Positions 9,211-17,834 of a DNA stretch of 51,672 nt are shown here, piece by piece. This stretch comes from Bacillota bacterium (GTDB taxonomy: Bacteria; Bacillota; Clostridia; DSM-8532), in the NCBI GenBank assembly GCA_022702935.2, contig JAKIML020000089.1:1-51672 (forward strand), read 5' to 3'. The notes under the pieces were generated by a model. The model was given only the letters and a program-made list of their open reading frames with translations, made no database searches and was not told the origin of the DNA. Position 1 is the stretch's first letter; each line of letters starts with the position of its first letter. The position numbers were made by a program, and so were the translations under genes.

Positions 9211-10139
9211 TATTCACCCACCTTTCTGAGAATCCTCTGAGCCAGCTTATTGGTACCCACCATCAGCAGGAACAGGATGGTGGCAATGGCCGAAGCATAG
9301 CCCATTTCATAGCGTATGGAACCGGTATCCATAAGATGGGTGACAATGGTAGCACCGGCATAATTGACACTGGGATTGCCCGCCAGATTAATGGACACAT
9401 CGGCAATGGCAAAGGACTGGGTGATCTGCATGACAGCGCCGAACATCAACTGGGGCCTCATAGAGGGCAGGGTCACATACCAAAGCTCCTGCCATCTGTT
9501 CTTAACCCCGTCCACTGCCGCAGCCTCGTAAAGGGAACGATCAATGGTCTGAAGGCCTGCGATAAAGGTCAGAAAACCCGTGCCAAGGCTCAGCCAGAGC
9601 TGCACAATGATGAGAAAGAGCATGACATATTTTTCGGTCTTCATCCAGACAATGGGCTGAGTGATGAGGTTCAGATCCATCAGCCAGCCGTTTAAAAGCC
9701 CGTAGCGATCGCCCCGGAGAATCAGATTCCATACCAGGTAGGCATTACCCGAAATGGAAGGTGCATAGAAGATGAGAGTCAGGATGGAACGGACTCTGGG
9801 CTTAAATTCGTTGATAATCCATGCAAACAGAAGACACATGAAATAGCTGATGGGACCGGTGATAACAGCAAACACCAGGGTATTCTTTATGGCAATCTTA
9901 AAGATATCGTCATCCAAAAACAGACGTATGTAATTGTCCCATCCTGTAAACACCGGGGGCTCAAGCACATTGAAGGTGGTAAAGCTCAGAAAGATGGAGG
10001 ACAATACGGGCAGTACGGTAAACAGGAAGAACAAAATAAAGTAGGGCGCCAGCATCAGATAGCAGGCCTTGTTCCTTCTTATTCGGTTATAGAGCGACCA
10101 CTCGTAGTTTCTATTGAGCAGGACATCCATCTTTTTCAT
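9210..10139 (-). CDS. Carbohydrate ABC transporter permease (MalF-like)
   Basis: A 309-aa CUT1 permease with six membrane segments, starting after a basic N-terminus (NRIRRNKACYLMLAPYFILF). The EAA loop is LYEAAAVDGVKNRWQELWYV, a textbook coupling motif. It starts 3 bases after the stop of the large binding protein, which shows tight co-transcription, and has GGGGGT upstream of the ATG. It should form the pore with the next permease. Confidence 0.9.
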   Translation of the reverse strand: MKKMDVLLNRNYEWSLYNRIRRNKACYLMLAPYFILFFLFTVLPVLSSIFLSFTTFNVLEPPVFTGWDNYIRLFLDDDIFKIAIKNTLVFAVITGPISYFMCLLFAWIINEFKPRVRSILTLIFYAPSISGNAYLVWNLILRGDRYGLLNGWLMDLNLITQPIVWMKTEKYVMLFLIIVQLWLSLGTGFLTFIAGLQTIDRSLYEAAAVDGVKNRWQELWYVTLPSMRPQLMFGAVMQITQSFAIADVSINLAGNPSVNYAGATIVTHLMDTGSIRYEMGYASAIATILFLLMVGTNKLAQRILRKVGE

Positions 10140-10142
10140 AGA

Positions 10143-13088
10143 CTAACCCCCGAATCCATCAGCCGTGGGAAGACCGAATTCTTTTCGTTTGAAGGTAATC
10201 TCCTCATTGATATAGCGGACATACTCCATCAGGGCTTCCCTGGGCTGCATCTTATGCTTGTCTTCGGCGATAACCACCCGGTAGAAGGCATTGTTGACAT
10301 TGCGCCATGAGAAATAGCCTCCGGGCACCTGGGGAATGCCCTTCATCCATTCAAACTGACGCATAAGGGTTTGATAGTCCCCGGTGGGCCAGGGCAGCAG
10401 ATTGAATGCTTCCACATTGGCCGTAGGATAACGGGCAGACGCACCCAAAATAGCCTCCATCTCACGGCCGTACTGCGCCTGAATCTCGGTAGAGGTCCAC
10501 CATTTCATAAACTCCCAGGCGGCCTCCTTTTCTTTGGTTTGGCTCATCATCACCGTGGCGGTCCCCGTACTGGAAACAGAATGGTCCACTGTACCATCCT
10601 CCCTCACCGTCCCGGGCACCATGGCAAAGCCCCACAGGCCCTTGATATCGGGAGCCGAAACCTGCAACTGATTATAGAGGGTGAAGTCGGCTATGATAAT
10701 GGGGGCCTCCCCCGTCCTGAAGCGCTGATCCACGGGGGCCACTCTGTCCAGCCTGTAATCGGTATAGAACTCACAATATTTCTTAAAGGCGCTGACGGCA
10801 ATGTCGCTGTCCAGGGCTGAAGCGGTGGCATCCTCATTGTAGTACTCCCCGCCATGCTGGAAGAGAAGGGATGCAAAGACCTGCTCGGCCAACTGAGGAA
10901 CAATATTCTCAGGGAGCATGCCCAGATCCATTTGATTCTTGCTCAGAACAGAAAGGACGGTCTGCATTTCATCCCAGGTGGTGGGGACCTTGATGCCCAG
11001 CTCATCCAGAATATCCTTTCTGTAGAACATCATCAGACAGGTTTCGGTTTCGGGAAGCGCAAAGGTATGGCCATCAAATTCATAGGGCACCAAAGCACTC
11101 TGCCTGAACCGGCTTCTCACTTCTCCAATATCGGGGAATTGGGCCAGATCTACCACCGCATTGCGCATGCCGTAGTTCATGGGCAGATCATTGGCCACCT
11201 GAATGGCCACATCGGGCCCCTGCCCTGCCAGGGTGGCCTGCAGCAGCGTGGATATGTCCACCAACTGAAGCTTCACATTGATATTGGTTCTGGGTGTAAA
11301 GGTCTCGTCTATCAGAGACTTGATCACATTGGCCTGGTCACGGGCTGTCCCCACCCATACGGTGATGGTGGTGACCTTTTGTCCTTCCTCAGCCACGTTG
11401 CCAATGGTGTTGTAATCGATAATGAAGGAATAGAACAGGGTCAGGATCATATGTACAATTCTGTCCCAAAGGGAATTCTTAGGCTTGGGCACCTCGGTAT
11501 CGGGTGAATGGATATAGATGGCATCCAGCGCCAGGGGCTGATCCTGCACCCCTGAAATCCAGTTTCCCAAGGCACTCATATCCATTTTAAAGGCGGGGAG
11601 AATCTGGGGGAAACGCTCCACATCCTCTATGAGATATTGGAGCTGATCCAGCATGGTGTTGATGGCCGCCTCACGATCGCTGCCCGTTCCGGCCACGGCC
11701 CGAAGCTTTGTTGCAGTTTTGTCCAGCTTTTCTTTGACGCTTTTCAGTTCATCGGTCAGACCCGGTATATTATGGGTTAAGTTGTAATCCCGGTACTTGT
11801 CGGGCTCAACACCCGTAATGCGGATGACCTTGCGGTAGATAGCGTTAATATCCTTGACCGCTTCCTGCACACCGCTCACAATCTCAGCAAAATCACCCAG
11901 CACCACCTCCATCTTGAGGGTGTGCCTGCCCTGTTCCAGATAGAAACGCATGGTTTGTCCGCTGTCGTCGGTCAGGCTCTCAAGATGCCAATCATTCTTG
12001 TAGGTGAAGCCATAGGCATTAAGCTCGTCATAAGGCACCTTATCATCGATCATGATCCTTCTGGAGGTGTAAATGCCCCGGACAAAGTTCTGGCGCGCAT
12101 GAAGGGTGATATAATAATAACCGCTCTGCTCCACTTCAAAATCCCATTCCAGCCATTGCCCCAAAATACGCCAGTTGCTGTTGCTGCCAATCGTATTGTT
12201 CTTCAGTTCCTTGGGACTGTAGGGATAGACTGCAGGAGAGCTTCGATCCTGTGAGGGATAAAGCATCTGAGATGATTTTCTGTCAGCATTCTCGGCCTGG
12301 ATAATAATAAGCTGACCGGTTGAATCACTGATCCCCTTTGCATCCAATGCCGCTTTTTCCTCAAGATAGGATCCGGCTTCCGAAGAATTGTTCAAAATGA
12401 TGCGGCGAAGGAGCATGGGCTCACGCCTGGAATACAGGCCAATCCGGTGTTTGCCCTTTGATAAATAGACTGACAGTTTACGGGTCTCATAGCCTTCACT
12501 GTCATATAAGTAACTGATCCGCCATTCAGGGGCCTCAATCTGCTGGGGCTTTAAATCATTGCCGCGATTGTCCACATCCCACTGGTCAACAGCATTGACC
12601 CAGATTCGGGAGAACTCAACCAATCCAAGCTGGTAATATGGAAGGGCACCATCAATAAAAACAGCTCTTTGAATGGCGGCGCTTTTCCCTTCGATGGGGT
12701 AATACTGGACGGCAAGATCATAAAGACCTTCCTCCTGAATTTCCACTTCATATTCAATGAGACCCTGTTCCTGGGTATAAATCGAAACCCCTTCCATACC
12801 ATCGTAGTCTATGTATGTCTCTACCTGCATGTCCTCTACATGGGTATAGTCCCTGGCCTCAATTACATATTCTTTATTGGGTCTTGCAGCTCCCTGATGC
12901 ATGGACAGGTAGTCGCTATAGCTTATACCTGTTCTTTCAGATTGACTTATAAGCTCCCTCTCATCCTCCAGAGGAGATGTTGAATCAGCCAATGATGCAG
13001 AAACACCAACTATAGCACACTGGGAGCAGAGCGTCAAAAAAAATACAGCCATTGCTTTTTTCCACATTTTCGCTTTACGCTTCAACAT
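10143..13088 (-). CDS. Large binding protein: carbohydrate-binding-like repeats fused to an SBP domain
   Basis: A 981-aa secreted protein. I chose ATG 13088 because it follows AAGAAGGGGAC and opens a good signal peptide (MLKRKAKMWKKAMAVFFLTL, cut near VSASLA); an in-frame start 11 codons earlier has no such site. About residues 55-240 and 265-430 look like two CBM6/35-type beta-sandwich repeats (each has a Y-x-L/V-E/I-x-A-x-D opening and a GxHxx-L/I end). A helical linker follows (430-530), then a hydrophobic stretch near 560-575, then a type-1 SBP domain from about 590 to the end. It is the first gene of the operon. At about twice the usual SBP length, it may both dock on a polysaccharide and deliver fragments to the permeases. 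Confidence 0.85.
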   Translation of the reverse strand: MLKRKAKMWKKAMAVFFLTLCSQCAIVGVSASLADSTSPLEDERELISQSERTGISYSDYLSMHQGAARPNKEYVIEARDYTHVEDMQVETYIDYDGMEGVSIYTQEQGLIEYEVEIQEEGLYDLAVQYYPIEGKSAAIQRAVFIDGALPYYQLGLVEFSRIWVNAVDQWDVDNRGNDLKPQQIEAPEWRISYLYDSEGYETRKLSVYLSKGKHRIGLYSRREPMLLRRIILNNSSEAGSYLEEKAALDAKGISDSTGQLIIIQAENADRKSSQMLYPSQDRSSPAVYPYSPKELKNNTIGSNSNWRILGQWLEWDFEVEQSGYYYITLHARQNFVRGIYTSRRIMIDDKVPYDELNAYGFTYKNDWHLESLTDDSGQTMRFYLEQGRHTLKMEVVLGDFAEIVSGVQEAVKDINAIYRKVIRITGVEPDKYRDYNLTHNIPGLTDELKSVKEKLDKTATKLRAVAGTGSDREAAINTMLDQLQYLIEDVERFPQILPAFKMDMSALGNWISGVQDQPLALDAIYIHSPDTEVPKPKNSLWDRIVHMILTLFYSFIIDYNTIGNVAEEGQKVTTITVWVGTARDQANVIKSLIDETFTPRTNINVKLQLVDISTLLQATLAGQGPDVAIQVANDLPMNYGMRNAVVDLAQFPDIGEVRSRFRQSALVPYEFDGHTFALPETETCLMMFYRKDILDELGIKVPTTWDEMQTVLSVLSKNQMDLGMLPENIVPQLAEQVFASLLFQHGGEYYNEDATASALDSDIAVSAFKKYCEFYTDYRLDRVAPVDQRFRTGEAPIIIADFTLYNQLQVSAPDIKGLWGFAMVPGTVREDGTVDHSVSSTGTATVMMSQTKEKEAAWEFMKWWTSTEIQAQYGREMEAILGASARYPTANVEAFNLLPWPTGDYQTLMRQFEWMKGIPQVPGGYFSWRNVNNAFYRVVIAEDKHKMQPREALMEYVRYINEEITFKRKEFGLPTADGFGG

Positions 13089-13111
13089 AGTCCCCTTCTT
13101 TCGGGCAATGG

Positions 13112-13132
13112 AATAGTGCATTTATTATGCAT
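13112..13132. promoter_or_regulatory. Candidate operator A, TGCAT-N5-ATGCA
   Basis: A perfect inverted repeat TGCAT-TTATT-ATGCA (13117-13131) preceded by AATAG. It lies 14-28 bases after the predicted transcription start and just before the ribosome binding site of the 981-aa binding protein, so a bound protein would block the operon. Similar sites lie at 13309-13330 and before the LacI-type gene. Assignment to that regulator is an inference. Confidence 0.5.
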
Positions 13133-13151
13133 TAATTTACCTTGTGTGTGC

Positions 13152-13180
13152 ATTATAGCATATGTATATTTCAAAAACAA
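13152..13180 (-). promoter_or_regulatory. Sigma-A promoter of the sugar-transport operon
   Basis: On the minus strand, -35 TTGTTT (13175-13180), a 17-base spacer and -10 TATAAT (13152-13157). The -10 is preceded by TGC, giving an extended -10. The start is expected near 13145, about 57 bases before the ATG at 13088. A TGCA (13149-13152) overlaps the end of the -10. Confidence 0.75.
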
Positions 13181-13308
13181 GTGCGTTAATTGTATATTTG
13201 CTATAACTATTTCTGATTTATTCGTTTTATTTATATACAATATGCTTATTGCGCGGAGAATATTATCTAAACCCCCTCTCCATTTCATTGTGCACATTCT
13301 AGCGCTTT

Positions 13309-13330
13309 AATAGTGCATATCTTATTGCAT
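13309..13330. promoter_or_regulatory. Candidate operator B, TGCA-N8-TGCA
   Basis: AATAGTGCAT followed 6 bases later by TGCA (13314-13317 and 13326-13329). The left ten bases, AATAGTGCAT, are identical to those of site A (13112-13121). It lies about 165 bases upstream of the operon start site and could act as an auxiliary operator for looping, or serve the divergent chemoreceptor gene. Confidence 0.4.
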
Positions 13331-13513
13331 AAACAAATTCCGGTTATTTTGACCTTAACCCGAAACACGACAGGAGGCCTAGAAGTCCCCCAAAAAGTCC
13401 CTATGTTTATTTCTAAAATCAGGTTGGTATTATCAATAATGTATGGTTTGTGGAGAAGATGGCAGATTTTTATGACAAGCAGAAACAACTTTGTCTAGGG
13501 GTAGGAGAAGTAT

Positions 13514-13530
13514 AATCGTTATAAACGATT
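13514..13530. promoter_or_regulatory. Inverted repeat AATCGTT-ATA-AACGATT upstream of the chemoreceptor
   Basis: A perfect 7-base inverted repeat that overlaps a TATAAT (13511-13516) and ends 17 bases before the chemoreceptor ATG. It could be an operator or a 5' hairpin. I find no -35 at the right distance from that TATAAT, so the promoter is uncertain. Confidence 0.4.
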
Positions 13531-13547
13531 GATTGGGGGTTTCTTTA

Positions 13548-15587
13548 ATGAATACTAAAGCTGACCGAAAAGTCAGAAGCCTGAAGTTTAGGTTCTTTTC
13601 CATCTTCGCGCTCTGTATGCTCATTCCTATGCTGGTCGCCCTGTTCACATCCAGTTACTTTTCAGAAAAGTACCTATCGGATTCTACCAGTGATGCACTG
13701 CTGAATATTGCTGCAGAAAAGAGAAATCAGCTTGAACTGGCCTTCGCCGATATTGAGCGCCATGCCAATTCCGTTGCTATGCAGCCTGCGATTGTGGACA
13801 TACTCAATCGCGCCATGAACCATAACAGCAATCCCAGCGATGCCGAATTACAAACCCTGTCCAAGATTCTTCAGGATAATTTTGAGCTGGGAGACGGCCT
13901 TTTCGAGAATGTCTATGTGATGTATAAGAACAAGGATATTGCTGACGGTATAGGCGGCAAATCTGTTGGATGGGAGAATGAGGAGGTAGGAAGTGCTAAG
14001 GCGCTGCTCATTCGTGATGCCAAGGCCTCACCCACAACGGGGCGCCCGGTCATGGCCATTGTAACACCCATCCTGGATAGCGGCAGACATCTGGGCACAC
14101 TCGCTATGGCCATTGAGCTCAACAATGTATCACAGAAAGTCATCGACAGCAATTCCACAAACAGTGATATCAAAACCTTTATCATCAACTCCGCAGGCCT
14201 CGTTATTTCCTCCAACAATCCGGAGTATGTATTGACTCTGAACTTCCAGGATGAAGCCAGCGGTTTAATGGATTTATATCAAACCATCCGGACAAAAGGT
14301 TCAGGGGTGGGCTATTTCACACTGGACGGCACCGATTACGTTACAGGCTTCAACGCCAGCGAGAAATATGGCATGTATGTATTAACTTACAAGCCCGTTG
14401 CCACCTATGTTAAGCCTGCCAATGACTTAAAGCTCCTGTTGGTCTTCGTGGTGCTGGCCAGCGTACTTATCACATCGGTCATCATCTATGTCATTGCTAA
14501 TCGACTGACCAAACCCATCCTGGTGGTGGCTGATCGCGCAGAGAAGCTGGCTAAAGGCGATCTGTCCGTGGAGATACCACAGGATCTTGTTAAGAAGAAG
14601 GATGAATTGGGCAAGCTGGCAAACGCCTTTGCGCTCATGGTGACCGACCTGAAGAACATTATCTCGAAAATCACAGCGGCCTCAGAACAGGTTGCCAGAT
14701 CAAGCCAGGGCCTGTATGCATCGGGTGAACAGGTGGGCAAAGCCGCTGAAGATGTAGGCAATACCATCATGGATATTGCTGCAGGCGCTCAAGAGCAATC
14801 GGCCCAGATCGATACCGCCCTGTCCAACCTCAGCGATCTGGTCAAGCAGATCCATGAAGTACATTCAAGCACTGAAACCATGGAGAAGACCACCACGCAT
14901 ATCATGAGTGACATTGCCCGCGGCAGCAACTCGGTAACTGAATCAGTCACCAGAATCAACAACCTGAAGGAAGATACCGAAGATGTATCCAAGGTTATTT
15001 TCAATCTTGGCAATGCATCCAACCAGATAGGCCAGATAACCGAGGTCATGAGCGGAATTGCCGCTCAGACCAATATGCTGGCGCTCAATGCGGCCATAGA
15101 AGCAGCGAGAGCCGGAGAAGCCGGCAGAGGATTCAGCATTGTGGCTTCGCAGATCAGGAAGCTGGCTGAGGAATCAGCAGAGGCCAGCAAGAATATCGCT
15201 GATCTGGTGGTAGAAATCAAGAATGGCGTGGACATCGCCGTCAACAAGATGGATGGCAGCTTAAAAGCAGTGAATTCCAGCGTCAGTGCCATTGAAGAAA
15301 ACGGCGATATTTTCAAAGTCATCAACGACCAGGCTGAACAGCTCAGGGAGATTGTGGCCCATGTGGCTCAAAACGTAAGAGTTATGGCTGAAAGCAGCCG
15401 TGATTTTGAGCTCACCATGCAGGATATCAGCAAGGCAAGCCATGAGTTCTCCGCTAATTCAGAAACCGTTTCGGCAGCCAGTGAGGAGCAGGTGGCTTTG
15501 ACCAATGAAATTGTCAGTGCATCAAAGTCAATGGCTGAAATGTCAGAGCAGCTTTCAAGCCTCATTAAAATGTTTAAAATCTCATAA
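13548..15587 (+). CDS. Methyl-accepting chemotaxis protein with extracellular Cache-type sensor
   Basis: A 679-aa chemoreceptor. I chose the ATG at 13548, 8 bases after GGGGGT; a TTG five codons upstream overlaps that site. A first membrane helix lies near residues 20-42, an extracellular dCache-like ligand domain near 45-285 and a second helix near 290-312. A HAMP domain follows ([20 protein letters not shown]), then a long helical signalling domain whose tip reads [20 protein letters not shown], the conserved CheA/CheW-binding hairpin. It lies divergent to the sugar operon and beside the LacI regulator, which suggests it senses the same sugars or their binding protein. A strong terminator follows. 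Confidence 0.95.
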   Translation: MNTKADRKVRSLKFRFFSIFALCMLIPMLVALFTSSYFSEKYLSDSTSDALLNIAAEKRNQLELAFADIERHANSVAMQPAIVDILNRAMNHNSNPSDAELQTLSKILQDNFELGDGLFENVYVMYKNKDIADGIGGKSVGWENEEVGSAKALLIRDAKASPTTGRPVMAIVTPILDSGRHLGTLAMAIELNNVSQKVIDSNSTNSDIKTFIINSAGLVISSNNPEYVLTLNFQDEASGLMDLYQTIRTKGSGVGYFTLDGTDYVTGFNASEKYGMYVLTYKPVATYVKPANDLKLLLVFVVLASVLITSVIIYVIANRLTKPILVVADRAEKLAKGDLSVEIPQDLVKKKDELGKLANAFALMVTDLKNIISKITAASEQVARSSQGLYASGEQVGKAAEDVGNTIMDIAAGAQEQSAQIDTALSNLSDLVKQIHEVHSSTETMEKTTTHIMSDIARGSNSVTESVTRINNLKEDTEDVSKVIFNLGNASNQIGQITEVMSGIAAQTNMLALNAAIEAARAGEAGRGFSIVASQIRKLAEESAEASKNIADLVVEIKNGVDIAVNKMDGSLKAVNSSVSAIEENGDIFKVINDQAEQLREIVAHVAQNVRVMAESSRDFELTMQDISKASHEFSANSETVSAASEEQVALTNEIVSASKSMAEMSEQLSSLIKMFKIS

Positions 15588-15601
15588 CAACTTACAGCAG
15601 G

Positions 15602-15644
15602 AAAGGGCTTGGATGGTTTACACCATCCAAGCCCTTTTTCTTTT
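15602..15644 (+). terminator. Intrinsic terminator of the chemoreceptor gene
   Basis: A 15-bp stem, AAAGGGCTTGGATGG (15602-15616) with CCATCCAAGCCCTTT (15623-15637), a six-base loop and a T-rich tail CTTTTTCTTTT. It sits between converging genes and may also slow minus-strand transcripts, where the tail is poorer in T. Confidence 0.92.
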
Positions 15645-15697
15645 GATGATTCAATACAATGACTCAGTACGAAAGACTTTGAATAAATAAAGTGTTA

Positions 15698-16741
15698 CTA
15701 AATCCGTCTTTCAGAGGACTTACGGTTAATAACCTCCACACCAATATAAATAATTTCGTTGGGGAAGGTCTCATTCTCGCTCCGCCATATCAACTGCTGG
15801 ACAAGCCTTCTTCCCAGGCGCTGATTATCCACCTTGACAGTAGTCAGGAAGGGTTCAAACTGGGACATGCTTTCCACATCGTCATAGCCAGTGACAGCCA
15901 CATCGTTGGGTACCGATAAGCCCTTTTCCTTAAGGCATTTAATGACATCCAGAGCGATATCGTCATTGGCACAGACAATAGCATCGGGGATATAGGCAAA
16001 CCGGGCAAGGGCCATTCTGACATCCTCGATGGCGTAAAATCTGGACTTGGCATGATAGGAAGCTATGACCGATTCATCCAGAGGAATCCCTGCAGCCTGA
16101 AGAGCCTCTGCATACCCTCTATAGCGGTCATAGATGGATTTGCAGTAGGTAATGTCTCCGATAAAGCCAATTTTTTTGAAGCCTTTATCAATAAGGGACT
16201 CGGTGATCTTCCGCACACTGTTTTTCCCCTCACAAAGGATGGTATCCCCATATTGGTTATGGGTGTCCAGATCGACGGGACCGTCCAGGAAAACAACGGG
16301 GGTATTCTGATTGACAATTTTCTCAACATATTCCGGTGAGAAGACACTGAGCATGATAATACCGCTGATATCCCCCTGAAGCTCCAGAGGTGTCACCAGC
16401 TCCCTCTCGTCCTGTTCACTGATAAAGTTAATCTGCAGCTTGCAGCCGTTTTTATTAAGCTCATCAGATATACCCAGGATAATACTGTTCCAGAAAACCG
16501 AGAGCTCTCTTCTGGCAAGAACCACAATGGTCTTGGTCTTTGCCGTCTTATTATGAATCTTGAACTGGTTCAAAACGACGGGAGAAAGCTTGGAGTACCC
16601 CATTTCATAAGCCTTCTCAACCACAAGAAATCGGGTTTCCCAGGATACCTTATCACTGTTGTTTAAGGCTTTCGCCACGGTGTTTCGTGATAGACCAAGT
16701 TCTTTTGCCACATCCTGAATTGTTACCTTTGTCATTGCCAC
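15698..16741 (-). CDS. LacI/GalR-family transcriptional regulator
   Basis: A 347-aa regulator with a GTG start 7 bases after GAGGGGTG. Residues 4-25 (TIQDVAKELGLSRNTVAKAL) are the LacI helix-turn-helix. The rest is a periplasmic-binding-protein-like effector domain, with the expected CANDDIALDVIKCLKEKG and VAVTGYDDV motifs. The hinge region lacks the usual R/K-N-x-x-A-R-x-L sequence and reads SPVVLNQFKIHNK, so DNA bending may differ from LacI. It probably represses the nearby sugar operon until a sugar ligand is bound; TGCA-repeat sites upstream of both support this. CcpA is unlikely given the local context. Confidence 0.9.
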   Translation of the reverse strand: MAMTKVTIQDVAKELGLSRNTVAKALNNSDKVSWETRFLVVEKAYEMGYSKLSPVVLNQFKIHNKTAKTKTIVVLARRELSVFWNSIILGISDELNKNGCKLQINFISEQDERELVTPLELQGDISGIIMLSVFSPEYVEKIVNQNTPVVFLDGPVDLDTHNQYGDTILCEGKNSVRKITESLIDKGFKKIGFIGDITYCKSIYDRYRGYAEALQAAGIPLDESVIASYHAKSRFYAIEDVRMALARFAYIPDAIVCANDDIALDVIKCLKEKGLSVPNDVAVTGYDDVESMSQFEPFLTTVKVDNQRLGRRLVQQLIWRSENETFPNEIIYIGVEVINRKSSERRI

Positions 16742-16796
16742 GCTTCAACACCCCTCTTGTATCCCGCTTATATTATCTTTCATGGCTAAGCGCATA

Positions 16797-16840
16797 TTGC
16801 AAAAAAATGCATAAAGAATTGCATAATAAAAGTGTACTAT
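16797..16840. promoter_or_regulatory. Candidate operator C, triple TGCA cluster
   Basis: TGCA occurs at 16798-16801, 16808-16811 and 16820-16823, followed by TAATAAAAGTGTACTATAG. The right part matches sites A and B read on the other strand (TGCATAATAAA then G-T/C-ACTAT). It lies 56-100 bases upstream of the LacI-family start, as expected for autoregulation. Confidence 0.45.
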
Positions 16841-16980
16841 AGTTGCGCAAAAAATACAAGAAAGATCACACAGCAATACGAACAATCATTTTAAATAACT
16901 GCTGTCAGGTGCTTTGCACGAATTTGCATTGACTTACATTCCACTGTCGTCAGGCAGGATGAGCCATATTCATTTTAAAG

Positions 16981-17035
16981 AAAAAAAACAAGGGATCCAC
17001 CTTTTGCAGCCCATCCTGCAAACTGAAGATCCCTT
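16981..17035 (-). terminator. Intrinsic terminator of the DUF3787-like gene
   Basis: On the minus strand, AAGGGATC (17028-17035) pairs with GATCCCTT (16990-16997), with an inner stem TTTGCAG/CTGCAAA, followed by TGTTTTTTTT. It is well formed and starts 13 bases after the stop codon. Confidence 0.88.
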
Positions 17036-17047
17036 TGGCTTTCTGCT

Positions 17048-17215
17048 CTATTTTTCGTTGTCGTCCACATACTCCTTCGCATTGTCTACCTGGAACTCGC
17101 TGGGCATGGTCACCCCCGAAACAGGCTTTTTATCCTGAATATTTGCCCACGCTGCAGTCCCATGCTTCTCAATGGGAGGCTTCACAAAACCAGATCTATC
17201 CTTATTTTTCGCCAT
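17048..17215 (-). CDS. Small DUF3787-like protein (55 aa)
   Basis: A 55-aa gene with ATG 17215 preceded by AAGGAAGGTGA and followed by a strong terminator, so it is clearly a real gene. The core reads PPIEKHGTAAWANIQDKKP, then VSGVTMPSEFQVDNAKEYV and an acidic tail. From memory this matches the DUF3787 family of small clostridial proteins, some of which are described as spore-surface proteins. It is hydrophilic, with no signal or membrane segment. It follows the HD phosphohydrolase by 69 bases and may share its transcript. The spore link is known for family members but not shown here. Confidence 0.78.
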   Translation of the reverse strand: MAKNKDRSGFVKPPIEKHGTAAWANIQDKKPVSGVTMPSEFQVDNAKEYVDDNEK

Positions 17216-17284
17216 AGGCTCACCTTCCTTTGTTTTATCAGATGCTCTTCTTAATCCATCCTGCCCCGGCGCACGGTTTTGTAT

Positions 17285-17824
17285 TCACTTTTGATAAAGA
17301 CAATCAAACAAGTCTAAAAACGCCTTCTCCACTTTCTTAAAATCTCTTTGCTCAAAATCATGCTGTCCGACCAGCTCAGGAGGCTCATCAAACAACCGGA
17401 CATTCATAAGGGTCTCAAATTCTTTGTACAGAAGCGCATCATCCACTGATCTGATTAAGGCCAGGTCAGCTTGGGTGAGATCTCCTAAGCCAAACTTCTC
17501 ATAGATGGTCCTTTGCAACTTCTCCTCAATAAGGTAGTAGGCGTTAAGATACTGCTTAACCGGCCTTGTGATATCCGAAATATAACTTTCACTGGCATCA
17601 TGGAGCAGGCATCCCAACTGAATACGCCTTGTATAGCCTCTGGCCTCGGCCTCCCGCGCACAGTTCACCGAATGCTGCCCCACCGAAAAGAAATGCTTAA
17701 AATGGCCATTGGCTCTTGTCATCAACGAAAGGGAATGGGCAATGTCCTCAATACGGATATCCTCGGGCCGCGGCTCCATGGGATAGAACTTAATGCCCGA
17801 AAAGGTAAGAATATAGGTCTGCAT
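17285..17824 (-). CDS. HD-domain phosphohydrolase, YfbR-like
   Basis: A 179-aa cytoplasmic metal-dependent phosphohydrolase. The metal ligands are visible as His in SVGQHSV (about residue 52), the HD pair in LLHDASESYISDITRPVK and Asp in RSVDDALLYKEF. The HDASE-x5-D-x2-x-PVK stretch closely resembles the E. coli 5'-deoxynucleotidase YfbR. The gene follows the Nudix gene by 10 bases with an AAGGAGG site. I infer a role in clearing nucleotides together with its two neighbours. The exact substrate is unknown. Confidence 0.8.
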   Translation of the reverse strand: MQTYILTFSGIKFYPMEPRPEDIRIEDIAHSLSLMTRANGHFKHFFSVGQHSVNCAREAEARGYTRRIQLGCLLHDASESYISDITRPVKQYLNAYYLIEEKLQRTIYEKFGLGDLTQADLALIRSVDDALLYKEFETLMNVRLFDEPPELVGQHDFEQRDFKKVEKAFLDLFDCLYQK

Positions 17825-17834
17825 AGCGCCTCCT

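Larger units (their letters stand above)
13181..13547. other. Divergent intergenic region between transport operon and chemoreceptor
   Basis: About 370 bases, AT-rich, with no convincing gene on either strand. It holds the upstream part of the operon promoter, TGCA-repeat site B, a TGTGCACA palindrome (13289-13296) and the inverted repeat next to the chemoreceptor start. The short open frames here have no ribosome binding site and no recognisable product. Confidence 0.6.
16742..17047. other. Intergenic region upstream of the LacI-family gene
   Basis: About 306 bases with no supported gene. It holds the LacI promoter region, the TGCA cluster (site C) and, at its right side, the terminator of the small DUF3787-like gene. 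One further TGCA pair with a 6-base gap lies near 16916-16930. No clean -35/-10 pair for the regulator could be fixed. Confidence 0.55.

Noticed and set aside
13413-13439. Possible sigma-D (motility) promoter CTAAA-N14-ATCAATAA before the chemoreceptor
   Set aside because: Only five of eight bases match the -10 and the spacer is one short; too weak to annotate.
16914-17217. Two plus-strand short frames of 60-74 codons
   Set aside because: They overlap the DUF3787-like gene and its terminator on the opposite strand and have no ribosome sites.
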